From Halioglobus maricola (lineage in GTDB: Bacteria > Pseudomonadota > Gammaproteobacteria > Pseudomonadales > Halieaceae): a DNA stretch of 64,000 bases. This document shows positions 20,646 to 29,349 of this stretch, one piece after another. How positions within the stretch are numbered: the first letter of the stretch is position 1; each line of letters starts with the position of its first letter. The stretch lies in the NCBI RefSeq assembly GCF_009388985.1, contig NZ_CP036422.1, forward strand, positions 2,494,501 to 2,558,500. The letters run 5' to 3'. Under the pieces are notes generated by a model. That model saw only the letters and a program-made list of their open reading frames with translations. It did not search any database and was not told the DNA's origin. Both the position numbers and the translations under genes were made by a program.

Positions 20646-21764
20646 CTAGCCAATAACGATGTCGGCGAGTCTCGCTCGATGCCAGGGTCCGTCACCCCAG
20701 AGCATCTGACTGTGCTTCTGACGCTTGAAAAACAGGTGAATGAAGCACTCCCAGGTAAACCCTATTCCGCCGTGGCACTGAACCGAACGACTACTCGCAT
20801 AAGCGGCCATGTCACTGGCGGCGGCCTTGGCCATATGGGCATAACGGGTCGCTTTCTCGGGCTCGGTATCCCAGGCGCACGCCGCGCCATACACCAGCGA
20901 TTTGGCCCGGTCGATATCCACCATCACATCCACCAATTGATGCTTCACCGCCTGGAAGAAGCCCAGAGGCCGGTCGAACTGCTGCCGCTGGTTGGCGTAC
21001 TCCACTGTCGTTTGCAGCTGCCACTCACCCGCACCCACCATATCAGCCGCATACAGGGTCCAGATCGCGGGCATCGCCCGATCAAACGCCGGCGCTGCGT
21101 CAGCGCAAACCTCAATCGCCTCAGCGCCGCTGAGTATGACCCGCCCCTGGTCGCGGCTCAGGTCGACGATGGCGTCGCCCTGTACTTCCACACCCTCGGC
21201 GTCCACTGGCAACCAGTAAAGGCCCGCGCCTGCGGCATTACGCGCGCAGACCAACAGATGGCTGACCTTGGCCACGTCTTGCACAAAACACGCTGTGCCC
21301 TCGAGCTTGCCGCCCACCACTTCTATCGGAGTTTCGGCGAAGTCCCACGAGCCACGGGCATTGCTCACCGCCAGGCTGGCGGTCGCGCCGCCCGCTATCT
21401 CTTCCAGTGGCGCCGCGCCGCCTGCGCCAGCGGCCGAGAGCAAATAGCTCGCCGACAGCGTGGGCAACAAGGGGCATGGAAACGCCGCGCGGCCCAGCTC
21501 TTCACACAAGCCAGCGACAGCGACCAATGGCATCCCTACCCCGCCCTGCGCCTCAGGCACGGCGAGCAGCCCCCAGCCGAGTTCCTGCATCTGGTTCCAG
21601 AGACCTTCGTCCCAGGCCAGTGCCGGCCCGCGCTCCGGCGTGGGATCGCCTGCGGCCATGCCGTGCAGGACATCGGCAGTAAAATTCTCCGCCAGCATTT
21701 TGCGGGCAGAATCCTTGAGTAATGCAGCTTCTTCGGTGAAGCCAAAGTTATCCGGTTGCGTCAT
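20646..21764 (-). CDS. Acyl-CoA dehydrogenase, small-subunit type
   Basis: 372 residues with the three-part acyl-CoA dehydrogenase fold: an N-terminal helical domain, a middle beta domain (about 125-215) and a C-terminal helical domain containing YANQRQQFDRPLGFFQAVKH and CHGGIGFTWECFIHLFFKR. The C-terminal GGIGFTWE motif resembles FadE28-like subunits that pair with a second dehydrogenase into mixed tetramers. It lies 11 bases downstream of the other acyl-CoA dehydrogenase gene, with AAGGAA before the ATG. It catalyses flavin-dependent alpha,beta-desaturation of an acyl-CoA. The substrate is unknown; branched or steroid-side-chain acyl-CoA is possible. Confidence 0.88.
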   Translation of the reverse strand: MTQPDNFGFTEEAALLKDSARKMLAENFTADVLHGMAAGDPTPERGPALAWDEGLWNQMQELGWGLLAVPEAQGGVGMPLVAVAGLCEELGRAAFPCPLLPTLSASYLLSAAGAGGAAPLEEIAGGATASLAVSNARGSWDFAETPIEVVGGKLEGTACFVQDVAKVSHLLVCARNAAGAGLYWLPVDAEGVEVQGDAIVDLSRDQGRVILSGAEAIEVCADAAPAFDRAMPAIWTLYAADMVGAGEWQLQTTVEYANQRQQFDRPLGFFQAVKHQLVDVMVDIDRAKSLVYGAACAWDTEPEKATRYAHMAKAAASDMAAYASSRSVQCHGGIGFTWECFIHLFFKRQKHSQMLWGDGPWHRARLADIVIG

Positions 21765-21775
21765 TTTTCAATTCC

Positions 21776-23011
21776 TTATTTTGATTTGGCCATGCCGAGT
21801 ACACGCTCACCAAGGATGTTCCGCTGAACCTCACTGGTGCCCGCTGCAATCGTAAAACCAAAGGAATTCATATACGCCATAGGCCACTGGCCGCCGTCCG
21901 GCGCCTGCCCGTCACCGAGATAGAGTGAAGCCGCAGCTCCCTCGATATCCATTGCCAGGCCCGCGGAGTCCTGAGCCACCTCACTCATCAACAGCTTGTT
22001 CTGAAGCGCGAGGCGCATCGGATGGTCCTGCAGATCAGGCACGCGGCTGCGGCGATTGTTATCCGCCAGGCCCTGTTCGCGTATAAGCTGCTGCATAATG
22101 CGATCGCGAATGAGCGGGTCATCGGCTGCCGTGCCACTTGACCGTTCGGTACGCCTGGCAAGATCTACCAGCGCATGTGAATTGGTATTGTGGGTGGACT
22201 CACTTTTCATGCCACCGGAGCGAGGTGTGACCAGCTCCCCTGCACCGCGCTCATGCAGCAGTGTGGTCATTGCCACCTGCCAGCCTTTACCCAGCTCATC
22301 CAGGCGGTAGCTATCGTCTACTTCGAGGTTGTCAAAGATGACTTCGTTGAAACCTGTCTCGCCGGTAATCTTGATCAGCGGGCTGACCGTCACGCCTTTA
22401 CCCAACGCTGACTTGATGGGCACCACAAAATAGGAAAGACCGTCGTGCTTGACCGACTTGTCTGTGCGCAACAACAGGATCATCCACTCGGCAAAGTGTG
22501 CCAGCGACGTCCATACCTTATGGCCATTAATCACCCACTTGTCGCCCTTGCGCTCGGCGAAAGTTTGCACATTGGCAAGATCGGACCCGGCACCGGGCTC
22601 GGAAAAACCCTGACACCAGATATCTTCACCGGAAAATAGCGCGGGCAATAACCGCTGCTTAAGCTCTTCCTGTGCATGGTAAAACACGGTGGGGGCAGCC
22701 ATCCCCAAACCAATTACATTAGGGAAAAACGGTGTGCGCGCACGCAGCATCTCTTCGTTGGCGATACGCTGGCAGTTGTCACGGCCGCCGCCACCGACCT
22801 CAACCGGGTAATCACAGCCAACCAGGCCCGCGTCATACGCAGCCTTTTGCCAGGCCTGAAGATAATCCAGTTGCTCGTGGGTCATGATTTCAAGCGGCGA
22901 CTGAGGCAATCGCACCGTGGGCGGCTCGGGCGTATTTTCCGCCAACCAGGCTCGGGCGTCCGCCCTGAACTGCGCCTGCTCCGGCGTATCCTTAAGTTGT
23001 TCGTCTGACAT
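21776..23011 (-). CDS. Acyl-CoA dehydrogenase, large-subunit type
   Basis: 411 residues. FAD/acyl-CoA-dehydrogenase features are WCQGFSEPGAGSDLANVQT at about 130-150, WVINGHKVWTSLAHFAEW, and C-terminal FTIAAGTSEVQRNILGERVLG. At the C-terminal position where many family members have a catalytic Glu (YEGTS), this protein has AAGTS. An active-site Glu elsewhere, or supplied by its partner, is therefore expected, as in heteromeric dehydrogenases of the FadE28/FadE29 kind. It is first of the dehydrogenase pair and lies 17 bases after slyX, so all three may share a transcript. Confidence 0.88.
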   Translation of the reverse strand: MSDEQLKDTPEQAQFRADARAWLAENTPEPPTVRLPQSPLEIMTHEQLDYLQAWQKAAYDAGLVGCDYPVEVGGGGRDNCQRIANEEMLRARTPFFPNVIGLGMAAPTVFYHAQEELKQRLLPALFSGEDIWCQGFSEPGAGSDLANVQTFAERKGDKWVINGHKVWTSLAHFAEWMILLLRTDKSVKHDGLSYFVVPIKSALGKGVTVSPLIKITGETGFNEVIFDNLEVDDSYRLDELGKGWQVAMTTLLHERGAGELVTPRSGGMKSESTHNTNSHALVDLARRTERSSGTAADDPLIRDRIMQQLIREQGLADNNRRSRVPDLQDHPMRLALQNKLLMSEVAQDSAGLAMDIEGAAASLYLGDGQAPDGGQWPMAYMNSFGFTIAAGTSEVQRNILGERVLGMAKSK

Positions 23012-23028
23012 GCCTACTCCTATTGCTG

Positions 23029-23253
23029 TTAGTAATGTGGTGGCTTTTCTTGTGTGGGCGCTTCGCCGGAACCCAGGGTGGCCGCCTGCTCGTCCTGGCG
23101 CTGCTTGAGCAGAGTCATCTGCCGCCGCAGCACAAGAATCTCCTGCTGCTGCTCAGTGAGGGCCTCGTTGAGAGACGCGATGGTGTCGTCCTGAAATGCG
23201 AGTTGGCTTTGCAGTTCAATCAACTGCTGCTGCACTTGCTCCAGCTCGGTCAT
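23029..23253 (-). CDS. slyX: SlyX family protein
   Basis: 74 residues from the ATG at 23253. This start is chosen because family members begin MTELEQ and are 70-75 residues long; an in-frame extension to 23301 lacks family support. The protein is a single coiled coil (QQQLIELQSQLAFQDDTIAS) with the conserved C-terminal PPHY. Its function is unknown despite wide conservation. It is divergent from the SUI1-like gene. Confidence 0.9.
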   Translation of the reverse strand: MTELEQVQQQLIELQSQLAFQDDTIASLNEALTEQQQEILVLRRQMTLLKQRQDEQAATLGSGEAPTQEKPPHY

Positions 23254-23348
23254 GGGGTTCCCTAGCGGCCACGGGGGCAGCGCTTGCGTTGCGAAAGCCA
23301 ACTAATATACTGCCCCGCTCTCAAGATTGACACGGGCGAAGCAGACTC

Positions 23349-23708
23349 ATGAGCAAGAAAACAGGACAAAGGCTTGTATATTCAACCGACGGCGGACGCC
23401 TGTGCCCGCAGTGCCACCGGCCACTGGCAGATTGTGTCTGCGGGAACGCCAGGCCGGCCTACACCGGCGACGGCATCGTCCGTTTGCACCGGGAAACCAA
23501 AGGCCGCGGCGGCAAGGCTGTGACCTTGATCAAAGGGGTGCCGCTGTCAGGCGCGGAACTCAAAAAGCTGGCCAAAGCACTGAAGCAAAAATGCGGTGTC
23601 GGCGGCGCTCTCAAGGAAGACGTGATCGAAATCCAGGGGGACCAGCGCGAGACACTAAAGGCTGAGCTAGAGAAACGCGGCTATACCGTCAAGATCTCCG
23701 GCGGATAG
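23349..23708 (+). CDS. yciH: SUI1-domain translation factor (YciH)
   Basis: 119 residues. The N-terminal zinc-ribbon-like CPQCHRPLADCVC at about 18-30 is followed by a SUI1/eIF1-like domain (TKGRGGKAVTLIKGVPL, LKQKCGVGGALKEDVIEIQG, KRGYTVKISGG). YciH-type proteins affect start-codon fidelity in initiation. It is monocistronic, sharing the upstream region with the divergent slyX. Confidence 0.92.
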   Translation: MSKKTGQRLVYSTDGGRLCPQCHRPLADCVCGNARPAYTGDGIVRLHRETKGRGGKAVTLIKGVPLSGAELKKLAKALKQKCGVGGALKEDVIEIQGDQRETLKAELEKRGYTVKISGG

Positions 23709-24026
23709 CCCAAAATTGCACTTTAAGGACATATAGCGATTTTTATGGCCACTTTTATAGATTATAGCGTCATATTAGGGCGAGACAGACCCTCCGATAA
23801 CTTCAATTCGCTCTCAGTTACACCCGCTTCCCGAAATATTTATTAATTAAACCCCGCAAACTGTTATTTTTATTGGATTTTATTTTTTCTTGTGTTAAAA
23901 AGTAACTCGTGAGCAGGGAACTGCGGGGATATGGGATTGTTCTCGCACCATAAAATCCAGCCACATAGAACCATAAAGTGAAACGGCAGTATCTGACGGA
24001 ATTAGCATCCTGCAAGGGAGTGGGCT
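23709..24026. other. AT-rich intergenic region
   Basis: 318 bases without a supportable gene. It is clearly AT-richer than its flanks and contains A/T runs around 23,835-23,905. A minus-strand open frame of 65 codons here has no recognisable protein features. Just before the next gene there is an AGGGAG ribosome binding site. I see no known riboswitch or RNA gene. Confidence 0.6.
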
Positions 24027-24416
24027 ATGTATATAACCGCAGACCACCTGAGAGACCAGGTCATAAGACCTACTCTCAAATATCTGGGTAAATGGACCTC
24101 GTCGAGCGAGACATTTCTGCTCGACGCGGCTATTGATGCCCCCGATCTGGGGCTCTTTTCAGCACGTAATGACGGCCTGGGGCTGTTCCACATCACCGCG
24201 GCTCAACACCGTGACTTGTGGGATCGGTACCTGGCATTCAACCCTGACATGGCGAGCCGCGTACGCGGACTGGCCAGCCAGCGGGCGTTCCTGAGTGACC
24301 CCGATAGTGAGTTGCAAACCAACCTGAGCTATTGCACTGCAATCGCCTGGCTACTCTACCAGCGCGCTGGCCTGGCGGTCGATGCGCCGGTAGCTGAGGA
24401 AGCGGTAACAGCATAA
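24027..24416 (+). CDS. Conserved hypothetical protein, phage-lysozyme-like pattern
   Basis: 129 residues, no signal peptide or membrane helix. The layout, with an N-terminal LRDQVIRPTLKYLG, a central LLDAAIDAPDLG, then GLGLFHITAAQHRDLWDRYL and LQTNLSYCTAIAWLLYQRAG, recalls small phage-associated proteins with a degenerate transglycosylase-like core in which a Glu normally sits in the LL-x-A motif. No catalytic Glu is evident at that place here (Asp instead). The gene stands alone with an AGGGAG ribosome binding site and a strong terminator. A phage remnant or domesticated gene is possible. Confidence 0.6.
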   Translation: MYITADHLRDQVIRPTLKYLGKWTSSSETFLLDAAIDAPDLGLFSARNDGLGLFHITAAQHRDLWDRYLAFNPDMASRVRGLASQRAFLSDPDSELQTNLSYCTAIAWLLYQRAGLAVDAPVAEEAVTA

Positions 24417-24418
24417 AC

Positions 24419-24446
24419 AACAAGGGGCGCATCTGCGCCCCTTGTT
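24419..24446 (+). terminator. Strong rho-independent terminator
   Basis: A perfect 13-bp stem (AACAAGGGGCGCA and its complement) with a 2-base TC spacer, followed by CGTTTTG. It lies three bases after the stop of the preceding gene. Because the stem is symmetrical it may also serve the minus-strand operon that ends at 24,467. Confidence 0.88.
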
Positions 24447-24466
24447 CGTTTTGCCCCGCCCTGCTC

Positions 24467-25078
24467 TCAGCCACCCGCAATAGTCCGCCATAGGCGGAGG
24501 TCTTCTGGTCGGTCAATATCCTGCAATACCGGAAGTGCAGACCAACTCGTCTCAGTCGCTTCCAACCGCGTCACTGTGTCCGCGTAGACCGTATCTGTTC
24601 CCCAGTGAACCCCATCAAACCAGCGCCAATCGAGATCGGTCACACCTATCAGCACGTAGCCGCCATCTTCAGCCGGCCCCAAAACCACATCATTCGCATC
24701 GAGCAAGGCTGCGGCCTGCTCCAGGTAGGCCGAATCAATCTGCGGGCAGTCGCTCCCCACCAGTATGACCTTGGCATATCTGGACAGGCCTTCCTCCAGA
24801 GCATTGCACATGCGATGCCCGAGGCCCGAGCCGCGCTGTGGACGAATAGCTTCCACTCCCAGAGTGCGGCACTGCTCGAACAGAGGGGATCGGGTGCTTC
24901 CAGCCACAGCCAGTTCAACCGCACCAACACCAGCCCCTGTCAGTACCTGGGCAGTCCAGTGAACGAGATCACAATGAAGATGTACCGCCTGCTCAGGACT
25001 GAGCGCCGGCAACATACGTGTTTTCACCTGCCCGGGCACGGGCTCCTTGGCGAACTGAATCAATAGTGCTTCCTGCAC
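24467..25078 (-). CDS. TIGR04282-type arsenosugar biosynthesis glycosyltransferase
   Basis: 203 residues of the GT-A-like DUF2064 fold. LLIQFAKEPVPGQVKTRM at the N terminus is the nucleotide-sugar loop, VGSDCPQ the metal-binding strand and LGPAEDGGYVLIG the diagnostic loop; together they define this family. It starts with GTG behind a strong GGAGGG. It is the last gene of a three-gene minus-strand cluster with a GT-A glycosyltransferase and an ArsS-like radical SAM protein. The family name comes from clusters linked to arsenosugar synthesis; no arsenic methyltransferase gene is present here. Confidence 0.88.
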   Translation of the reverse strand: MQEALLIQFAKEPVPGQVKTRMLPALSPEQAVHLHCDLVHWTAQVLTGAGVGAVELAVAGSTRSPLFEQCRTLGVEAIRPQRGSGLGHRMCNALEEGLSRYAKVILVGSDCPQIDSAYLEQAAALLDANDVVLGPAEDGGYVLIGVTDLDWRWFDGVHWGTDTVYADTVTRLEATETSWSALPVLQDIDRPEDLRLWRTIAGG

Positions 25079-25081
25079 ATT

Positions 25082-25756
25082 TCACCCTCCGTAGTAAATT
25101 CGATGCAAACGCTGCGGCGATACTCCAATAAAATAAGCCAGCCGCAGATACCACATCTGCAGGACCGTGCGCAGTACGCCGCGCTCGCGCCAGCGGCGGC
25201 TGGACGTGATAACGGGCTCACGAATCATCAGTGGTGAGGCAAGCCGGCGCAACCGCTTGCAGTATGCTACATCCTCCATCAGCGGAATCGAATCAAAACC
25301 CCCGCTTTCGTGAAACAAATCACGTTGCAGGAACAACATCTGGTCACCAGTGGCGACACGGGTGGCCCGCGAGCGCAGGTTAATAAAGAAACTGATGACG
25401 CGCGCCCACCACTCATCACCGCTGAGCCTCACCCGGCAGAAGCCCCAACAGGGGAGCGCCGCCAGTGCGCTGCCAAACCCGGGCTCATCGAGGCCGGGCC
25501 GGGTATCAGCATGGAGGAATATAAGATAATCACCGCCGGCCACCAATGCGCCGGCGTTCATCTGTGACGCCCTGCCCTTCGGTGCATGTTCTAGCCGGTC
25601 GCAATGAGGTGCCGCGGCAGCCAGCGTGTCATCACTGCTGCCGCCATCCACCACGATAAGCTCTGCATTGGGGTAGCGTGCGCGGAGTTCCTCCAGACGC
25701 TCCGATAGGCCCGCCGCTTCATTAAGCACTGGCAGGACAAAACTTAGCGCTGGCAT
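25082..25756 (-). CDS. TIGR04283-type arsenosugar biosynthesis glycosyltransferase (GT2)
   Basis: 224 residues. It is a family 2 glycosyltransferase: LSFVLPVLNEAAGLSERL and LIVVDGGSSDDT form the nucleotide-binding half, FLHADTRP is the D-x-D metal site, and GFDSIPLMEDVAYCKRLR holds the catalytic acidic region. It is separated by 3 bases from each neighbour, so it is cotranscribed with the ArsS-like and DUF2064 genes. Confidence 0.88.
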   Translation of the reverse strand: MPALSFVLPVLNEAAGLSERLEELRARYPNAELIVVDGGSSDDTLAAAAPHCDRLEHAPKGRASQMNAGALVAGGDYLIFLHADTRPGLDEPGFGSALAALPCWGFCRVRLSGDEWWARVISFFINLRSRATRVATGDQMLFLQRDLFHESGGFDSIPLMEDVAYCKRLRRLASPLMIREPVITSSRRWRERGVLRTVLQMWYLRLAYFIGVSPQRLHRIYYGG

Positions 25757-25759
25757 TGG

Positions 25760-26722
25760 CTAATCGCCCAGGGCGCCACCGCAACTACTGCCCTGCCCCG
25801 CTGTGCAACCATAACAGTGGTGCGCGGTAACGATGGGCCAGTCAGCAATGGACGACTCCTGCAACAACTCGGAGATGTGGCGACGCTGGTCGCTCGCAAG
25901 AATGGGTAAATCCAGCATCTGATTGAAATCGCAATCGTAGATGTTCCCCTGCCAGTCGACGCTCACCAGGGAGCGGCACATCAGCCCCGGCAGGTTAGCT
26001 TCACTAAAATTGTCTTGCAGCAGGTCCATGTAGTTATCGAACTGCCCCTGGGCCAGCAGCACAGCGCCGAAACGACTGATGGGCATATTGGTAATGGTGT
26101 ACAACTCGTCGAAATGAATGCCGAAGCGTTCACCCAGCTCGCGCTTATAGTCTTGCTCCAGACCCACCTGGGGCGGGGGCAGGACCGGCCCCACCGGGTT
26201 GTACACGAGATTGAGCGACAAACCTGGATTCATGCCGTAGCCGAGCGAATTCAGATATTGCAGGGCCCTGATGCTATCGCTATAGACGCCCTTCCCCCGC
26301 TGCTCCTCTACGTTCTGCTCCTGATAACACGGTAGCGACGCAACGATCTCCACCCCCTGCTCGGCGAGGAACTCGGCAAGATCTTCCTGTCCAGGTTCAA
26401 ACAGAATGGTGAGATTACTTCGATCTATCACTCTGACACCCAGCGCCCGGGCAGCCACCACCAACTCGCGAAAGCGTGGGTGCAGTTCCGGCGCGCCACC
26501 GGTGAGATCCAGGCACGATAGCTGGCGTTGCTCCAGCACCGCGAGAACGGTGTCCAGTGTCTCATCGGACATCATTTCGGTGCGCGTGGGGCCCGCATTC
26601 ACATGGCAGTGCACGCAACTGAGATTGCACTTGTAGCCGAGATTCACCTGCAATGTTTCGAGCTCGCCCCGAGACAATGGCGGAAAGTCGGTCTGGATTA
26701 ACAGCGGGCGTGTGTCCTGCAT
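25760..26722 (-). CDS. arsS: Arsenosugar-type radical SAM protein (ArsS-like)
   Basis: 320 residues. The radical SAM cluster CNLSCVHC has Cys32, Cys36 and Cys39 binding the 4Fe-4S cluster. LDLTGGAPELHPRF is the SAM-binding GGE-like strand. The C-terminal CYGCTAGQGSSCGG adds further Cys typical of the ArsS family, in which a 5'-deoxyadenosyl group is transferred to dimethylarsenite. It is the first gene of the three-gene cluster, 25 bases downstream of slt. Family identity is strong; the arsenic role is inferred from family knowledge. Confidence 0.88.
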   Translation of the reverse strand: MQDTRPLLIQTDFPPLSRGELETLQVNLGYKCNLSCVHCHVNAGPTRTEMMSDETLDTVLAVLEQRQLSCLDLTGGAPELHPRFRELVVAARALGVRVIDRSNLTILFEPGQEDLAEFLAEQGVEIVASLPCYQEQNVEEQRGKGVYSDSIRALQYLNSLGYGMNPGLSLNLVYNPVGPVLPPPQVGLEQDYKRELGERFGIHFDELYTITNMPISRFGAVLLAQGQFDNYMDLLQDNFSEANLPGLMCRSLVSVDWQGNIYDCDFNQMLDLPILASDQRRHISELLQESSIADWPIVTAHHCYGCTAGQGSSCGGALGD

Positions 26723-26747
26723 GTGGGTCCTGTCAGAATAGGTGTGG

Positions 26748-28685
26748 TCAGTAGACTCGGGACTTTTCAGCCTCAGTCAGCAGCGCGTGAGTATCGCCCA
26801 GCAGGTACTGAAATACCACGTTATACGACAGCACATTCTTCACGTAATTGCGCGTTTCCTTGAATGGAATAGTCTCAATCCAGACATCTACCGGCAGGGT
26901 TTCACGGCTGTTATTGCGCCAGCGCTCGACCCTGTGCGGGCCTGCGTTATAAGCCGCCAGTGCAAAGATGCGATTGCCGTCAAAACGATCCAGCAACTGC
27001 CGGTAATAGGCACTGCCGAGAAGCACATTATGCTCCACCTCGTACAGAGCCGCGCTCGAGTGTGGCCGACCCAGGCCAGCGGCGACCTGCTTGCCCGTGG
27101 CGGGCATCACCTGCATCAACCCCCTGGCCCCAACCGGTGATCGCGCCTCAGGGAAAAACGCACTCTCGCGCCGGGCGATCGCCATCAACTCAGTGCTAGG
27201 CACCTGCTGCACGGTGGCATGATGCTTAAACACTTCCTGATGGGGCGTCGGGAAACGCCAATCGAGCGCGTCCCAGGCTTTGGCCTTGGCTGCCGCGTTG
27301 ATAGCGAGGCTATGCCATCCCTCGTTTGCAGCCAGCTGTGCAAGCGCTTGCTTGTCTTCGGCTTCGGGAGCATCGATAAGCATCTTGTACCACTCCGAAT
27401 GCGCATTGCGCTCTTCCTCGTGGTAATAGAACTCGCCGACTCGCTGCACACCGGGCATCGCCTTGAGCGGCTCCGTGCGCGCACTCTCCAGCACCAGCGA
27501 ATCATGATTGAAGGCGTAAGGTTTGCCCAGCGCGTCAGCTGCCAGGAAACCGTAGAAATCGCGCTCTTGGGCGAGCGCAACGAGAATCGTGTTGGCCGCG
27601 TCCGCTTTGCCCTCGCGCTGCAGAACCCTGGCCCGCCAGTAGCGCCAGCCCTCGGTCTCTCTCGCCTCCGGGCTCAGCAGTTCCAGGTTCGCCGCGACCG
27701 CTTCCCAATCGGATTCGCCCAGCGCCCAGCGCAAACGAATCTCCACGAGTTTGTCTTCATTGAGCCTGTCCAGCGCGCCGGGTAGCCAAGCCATGTTCGA
27801 CTCGGTTTCGGCAAACAAACTTCGCAGGGCGATAGCGTATTCAACCTGATGCGTCTGCTCGGCAGTGAAAGACAACTCTTCCTCGTAGCTGTACCAGTAG
27901 TCCAGCGCCATCGCCGGGTTATAGCGGGCGAGATACACCAGGCCGTGCGAGGCCAACTCAGACGAGCGCGCATCGGCTGACGGCAGGCTAACGTCGCGCA
28001 TCCGCGCAGGCTTCCCGTATACAGCGATTGCCTTGTCACTCCAGGGCTTGAGCGCCGAACTGCCCTTGCGTGCGACGTACTTCATCAGCGAACCCTGGCG
28101 CGCTTCAAACGCTTTCATCATCCGCGCCCAGACCACCTCATCACTGAGCTGATCGGCTTTGAGCCAGGCGTCAAACAGCGGATCGCACTGTTTGGGACGT
28201 GACTTGCCGTGCACCCACAGACGCTCTGCGCCTTCCCAGGCCGCAAGCGGGTCACCCGTGGCCAGCTTGGCCCTGAAGTAATAGCACTTCAGTTCGATGC
28301 TGTTTGGTTCGTCGGGCTTTACCGTGAGGAAATCGTCCCAGCGGCGCTCTCGGCCTGCCCGGGTAAGGTAGTTGGCGAGAAAGCGATTCGGTAGCGGTGT
28401 ATCGGCACTCAGGTCAATAAAACGGCGCGCTTCTGAAGCACGCACGTGCTTCGGTTCACGCGTGAGTTGCCGGTAGTCCAGGTAGATCGCCAGTGGATAA
28501 TCGTCGAGCCCGGGACGCAGTTGGCGATACTCTGTCCACTGGCCCTTGTCGATTGCCTCAACGGCGCGGCTGTAGTCCTGGCGTTCGGCGTTTAGCTGCT
28601 CGCCGCTGACGGCCTGTGCCAGCGATGCAGAAGTGGCTGCTACAGGGAAATAAACAAGGGTGAAAATTTTGATTAAAAAGCGCAA
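26748..28685 (-). CDS. slt: Soluble lytic murein transglycosylase (Slt70)
   Basis: A 645-residue periplasmic enzyme that cleaves the MurNAc-GlcNAc bond to form 1,6-anhydromuropeptides. An N-terminal signal peptide ends SLAQA, a long superhelical alpha domain follows to about 470, and a C-terminal lysozyme-like domain carries ARRESAFFPEARSPVGARGL with catalytic Glu507, then MQVMPATGKQVA and LAAYNAGPHRVERW. The start is TTG, needed to keep the signal peptide, with CAGGGTG upstream. The length matches Slt70. Confidence 0.94.
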   Translation of the reverse strand: MRFLIKIFTLVYFPVAATSASLAQAVSGEQLNAERQDYSRAVEAIDKGQWTEYRQLRPGLDDYPLAIYLDYRQLTREPKHVRASEARRFIDLSADTPLPNRFLANYLTRAGRERRWDDFLTVKPDEPNSIELKCYYFRAKLATGDPLAAWEGAERLWVHGKSRPKQCDPLFDAWLKADQLSDEVVWARMMKAFEARQGSLMKYVARKGSSALKPWSDKAIAVYGKPARMRDVSLPSADARSSELASHGLVYLARYNPAMALDYWYSYEEELSFTAEQTHQVEYAIALRSLFAETESNMAWLPGALDRLNEDKLVEIRLRWALGESDWEAVAANLELLSPEARETEGWRYWRARVLQREGKADAANTILVALAQERDFYGFLAADALGKPYAFNHDSLVLESARTEPLKAMPGVQRVGEFYYHEEERNAHSEWYKMLIDAPEAEDKQALAQLAANEGWHSLAINAAAKAKAWDALDWRFPTPHQEVFKHHATVQQVPSTELMAIARRESAFFPEARSPVGARGLMQVMPATGKQVAAGLGRPHSSAALYEVEHNVLLGSAYYRQLLDRFDGNRIFALAAYNAGPHRVERWRNNSRETLPVDVWIETIPFKETRNYVKNVLSYNVVFQYLLGDTHALLTEAEKSRVY

Positions 28686-28788
28686 TTAGAAGCACCCTGA
28701 GAACAGCGGGATTACGTTCTAGATTGATCCTCCCGCCGTCCCTTTGCAATAGCCCGTTCAAATTATTTTGGCCATCGCGCCTGCTGCA

Positions 28789-29349
28789 CTAAAACAGGAG
28801 CCCCAGAGTGGGGTATTCAATATCACTGTAGTCCAACACCACCTCCCGGCGCCGAATACGCAGCCCTTCCTCTGTGGCTAGCAATGTGTCCCTGCGCTGC
28901 CCGCAATACAGAAAATCCGCACTGCCTGGGCGTGCATAATGCAGGTGGAAATTGCTGAGCACCTGCCGCTCAACACCATCACTGCCCATCAACTCTACAT
29001 TGCCCACTATCCGACGAGTACGCGGCGGCGGATTCTCAGACCAGGAATTGATCTTGAAAGCCCGCTCCACCCGCAGCATGAGGTGGATATAGCCCTCCTC
29101 GCGGATCGGGCTGCCCTGGCTACCCAGGCCCTCCAGTTCCCGCTCGACGCTAATCATATGCTCGTTGCCCCGTTCGCGGTTATCCACCATGGCGTTGACT
29201 CGAGAAGGCATGATGTACTCGACCTCGGGCGCAACCAGTGCCAGCCACTGCTGATATTGGCGATTGTCCAACAGCCGTGCCTCGTGAAAGTAAAAACGCT
29301 CCAGCTCGCGTTGTTGCTCAGGTGTTGTGTCTATGGCCAGATCACTCAT
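28789..29349 (-). CDS. Aromatic-ring-hydroxylating dioxygenase, beta subunit
   Basis: 186 residues with the NTF2-like fold of small dioxygenase subunits: FYFHEARLLDNRQYQQWLAL at the N terminus and DFLYCGQRRDTLL plus RREVVLDYSDI at the C terminus. It is structural and contributes to substrate range. Its ATG overlaps the stop of the alpha-subunit gene as ATGA, so the two are translationally coupled. Confidence 0.92.
   Translation of the reverse strand: MSDLAIDTTPEQQRELERFYFHEARLLDNRQYQQWLALVAPEVEYIMPSRVNAMVDNRERGNEHMISVERELEGLGSQGSPIREEGYIHLMLRVERAFKINSWSENPPPRTRRIVGNVELMGSDGVERQVLSNFHLHYARPGSADFLYCGQRRDTLLATEEGLRIRRREVVLDYSDIEYPTLGLLF

Noticed and set aside
20481..21722. 413-codon plus-strand open frame opposite the acyl-CoA dehydrogenase gene
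   Set aside because: Shadow of the real minus-strand gene; no family features, and it runs through the probable terminator and gene start of the neighbour.
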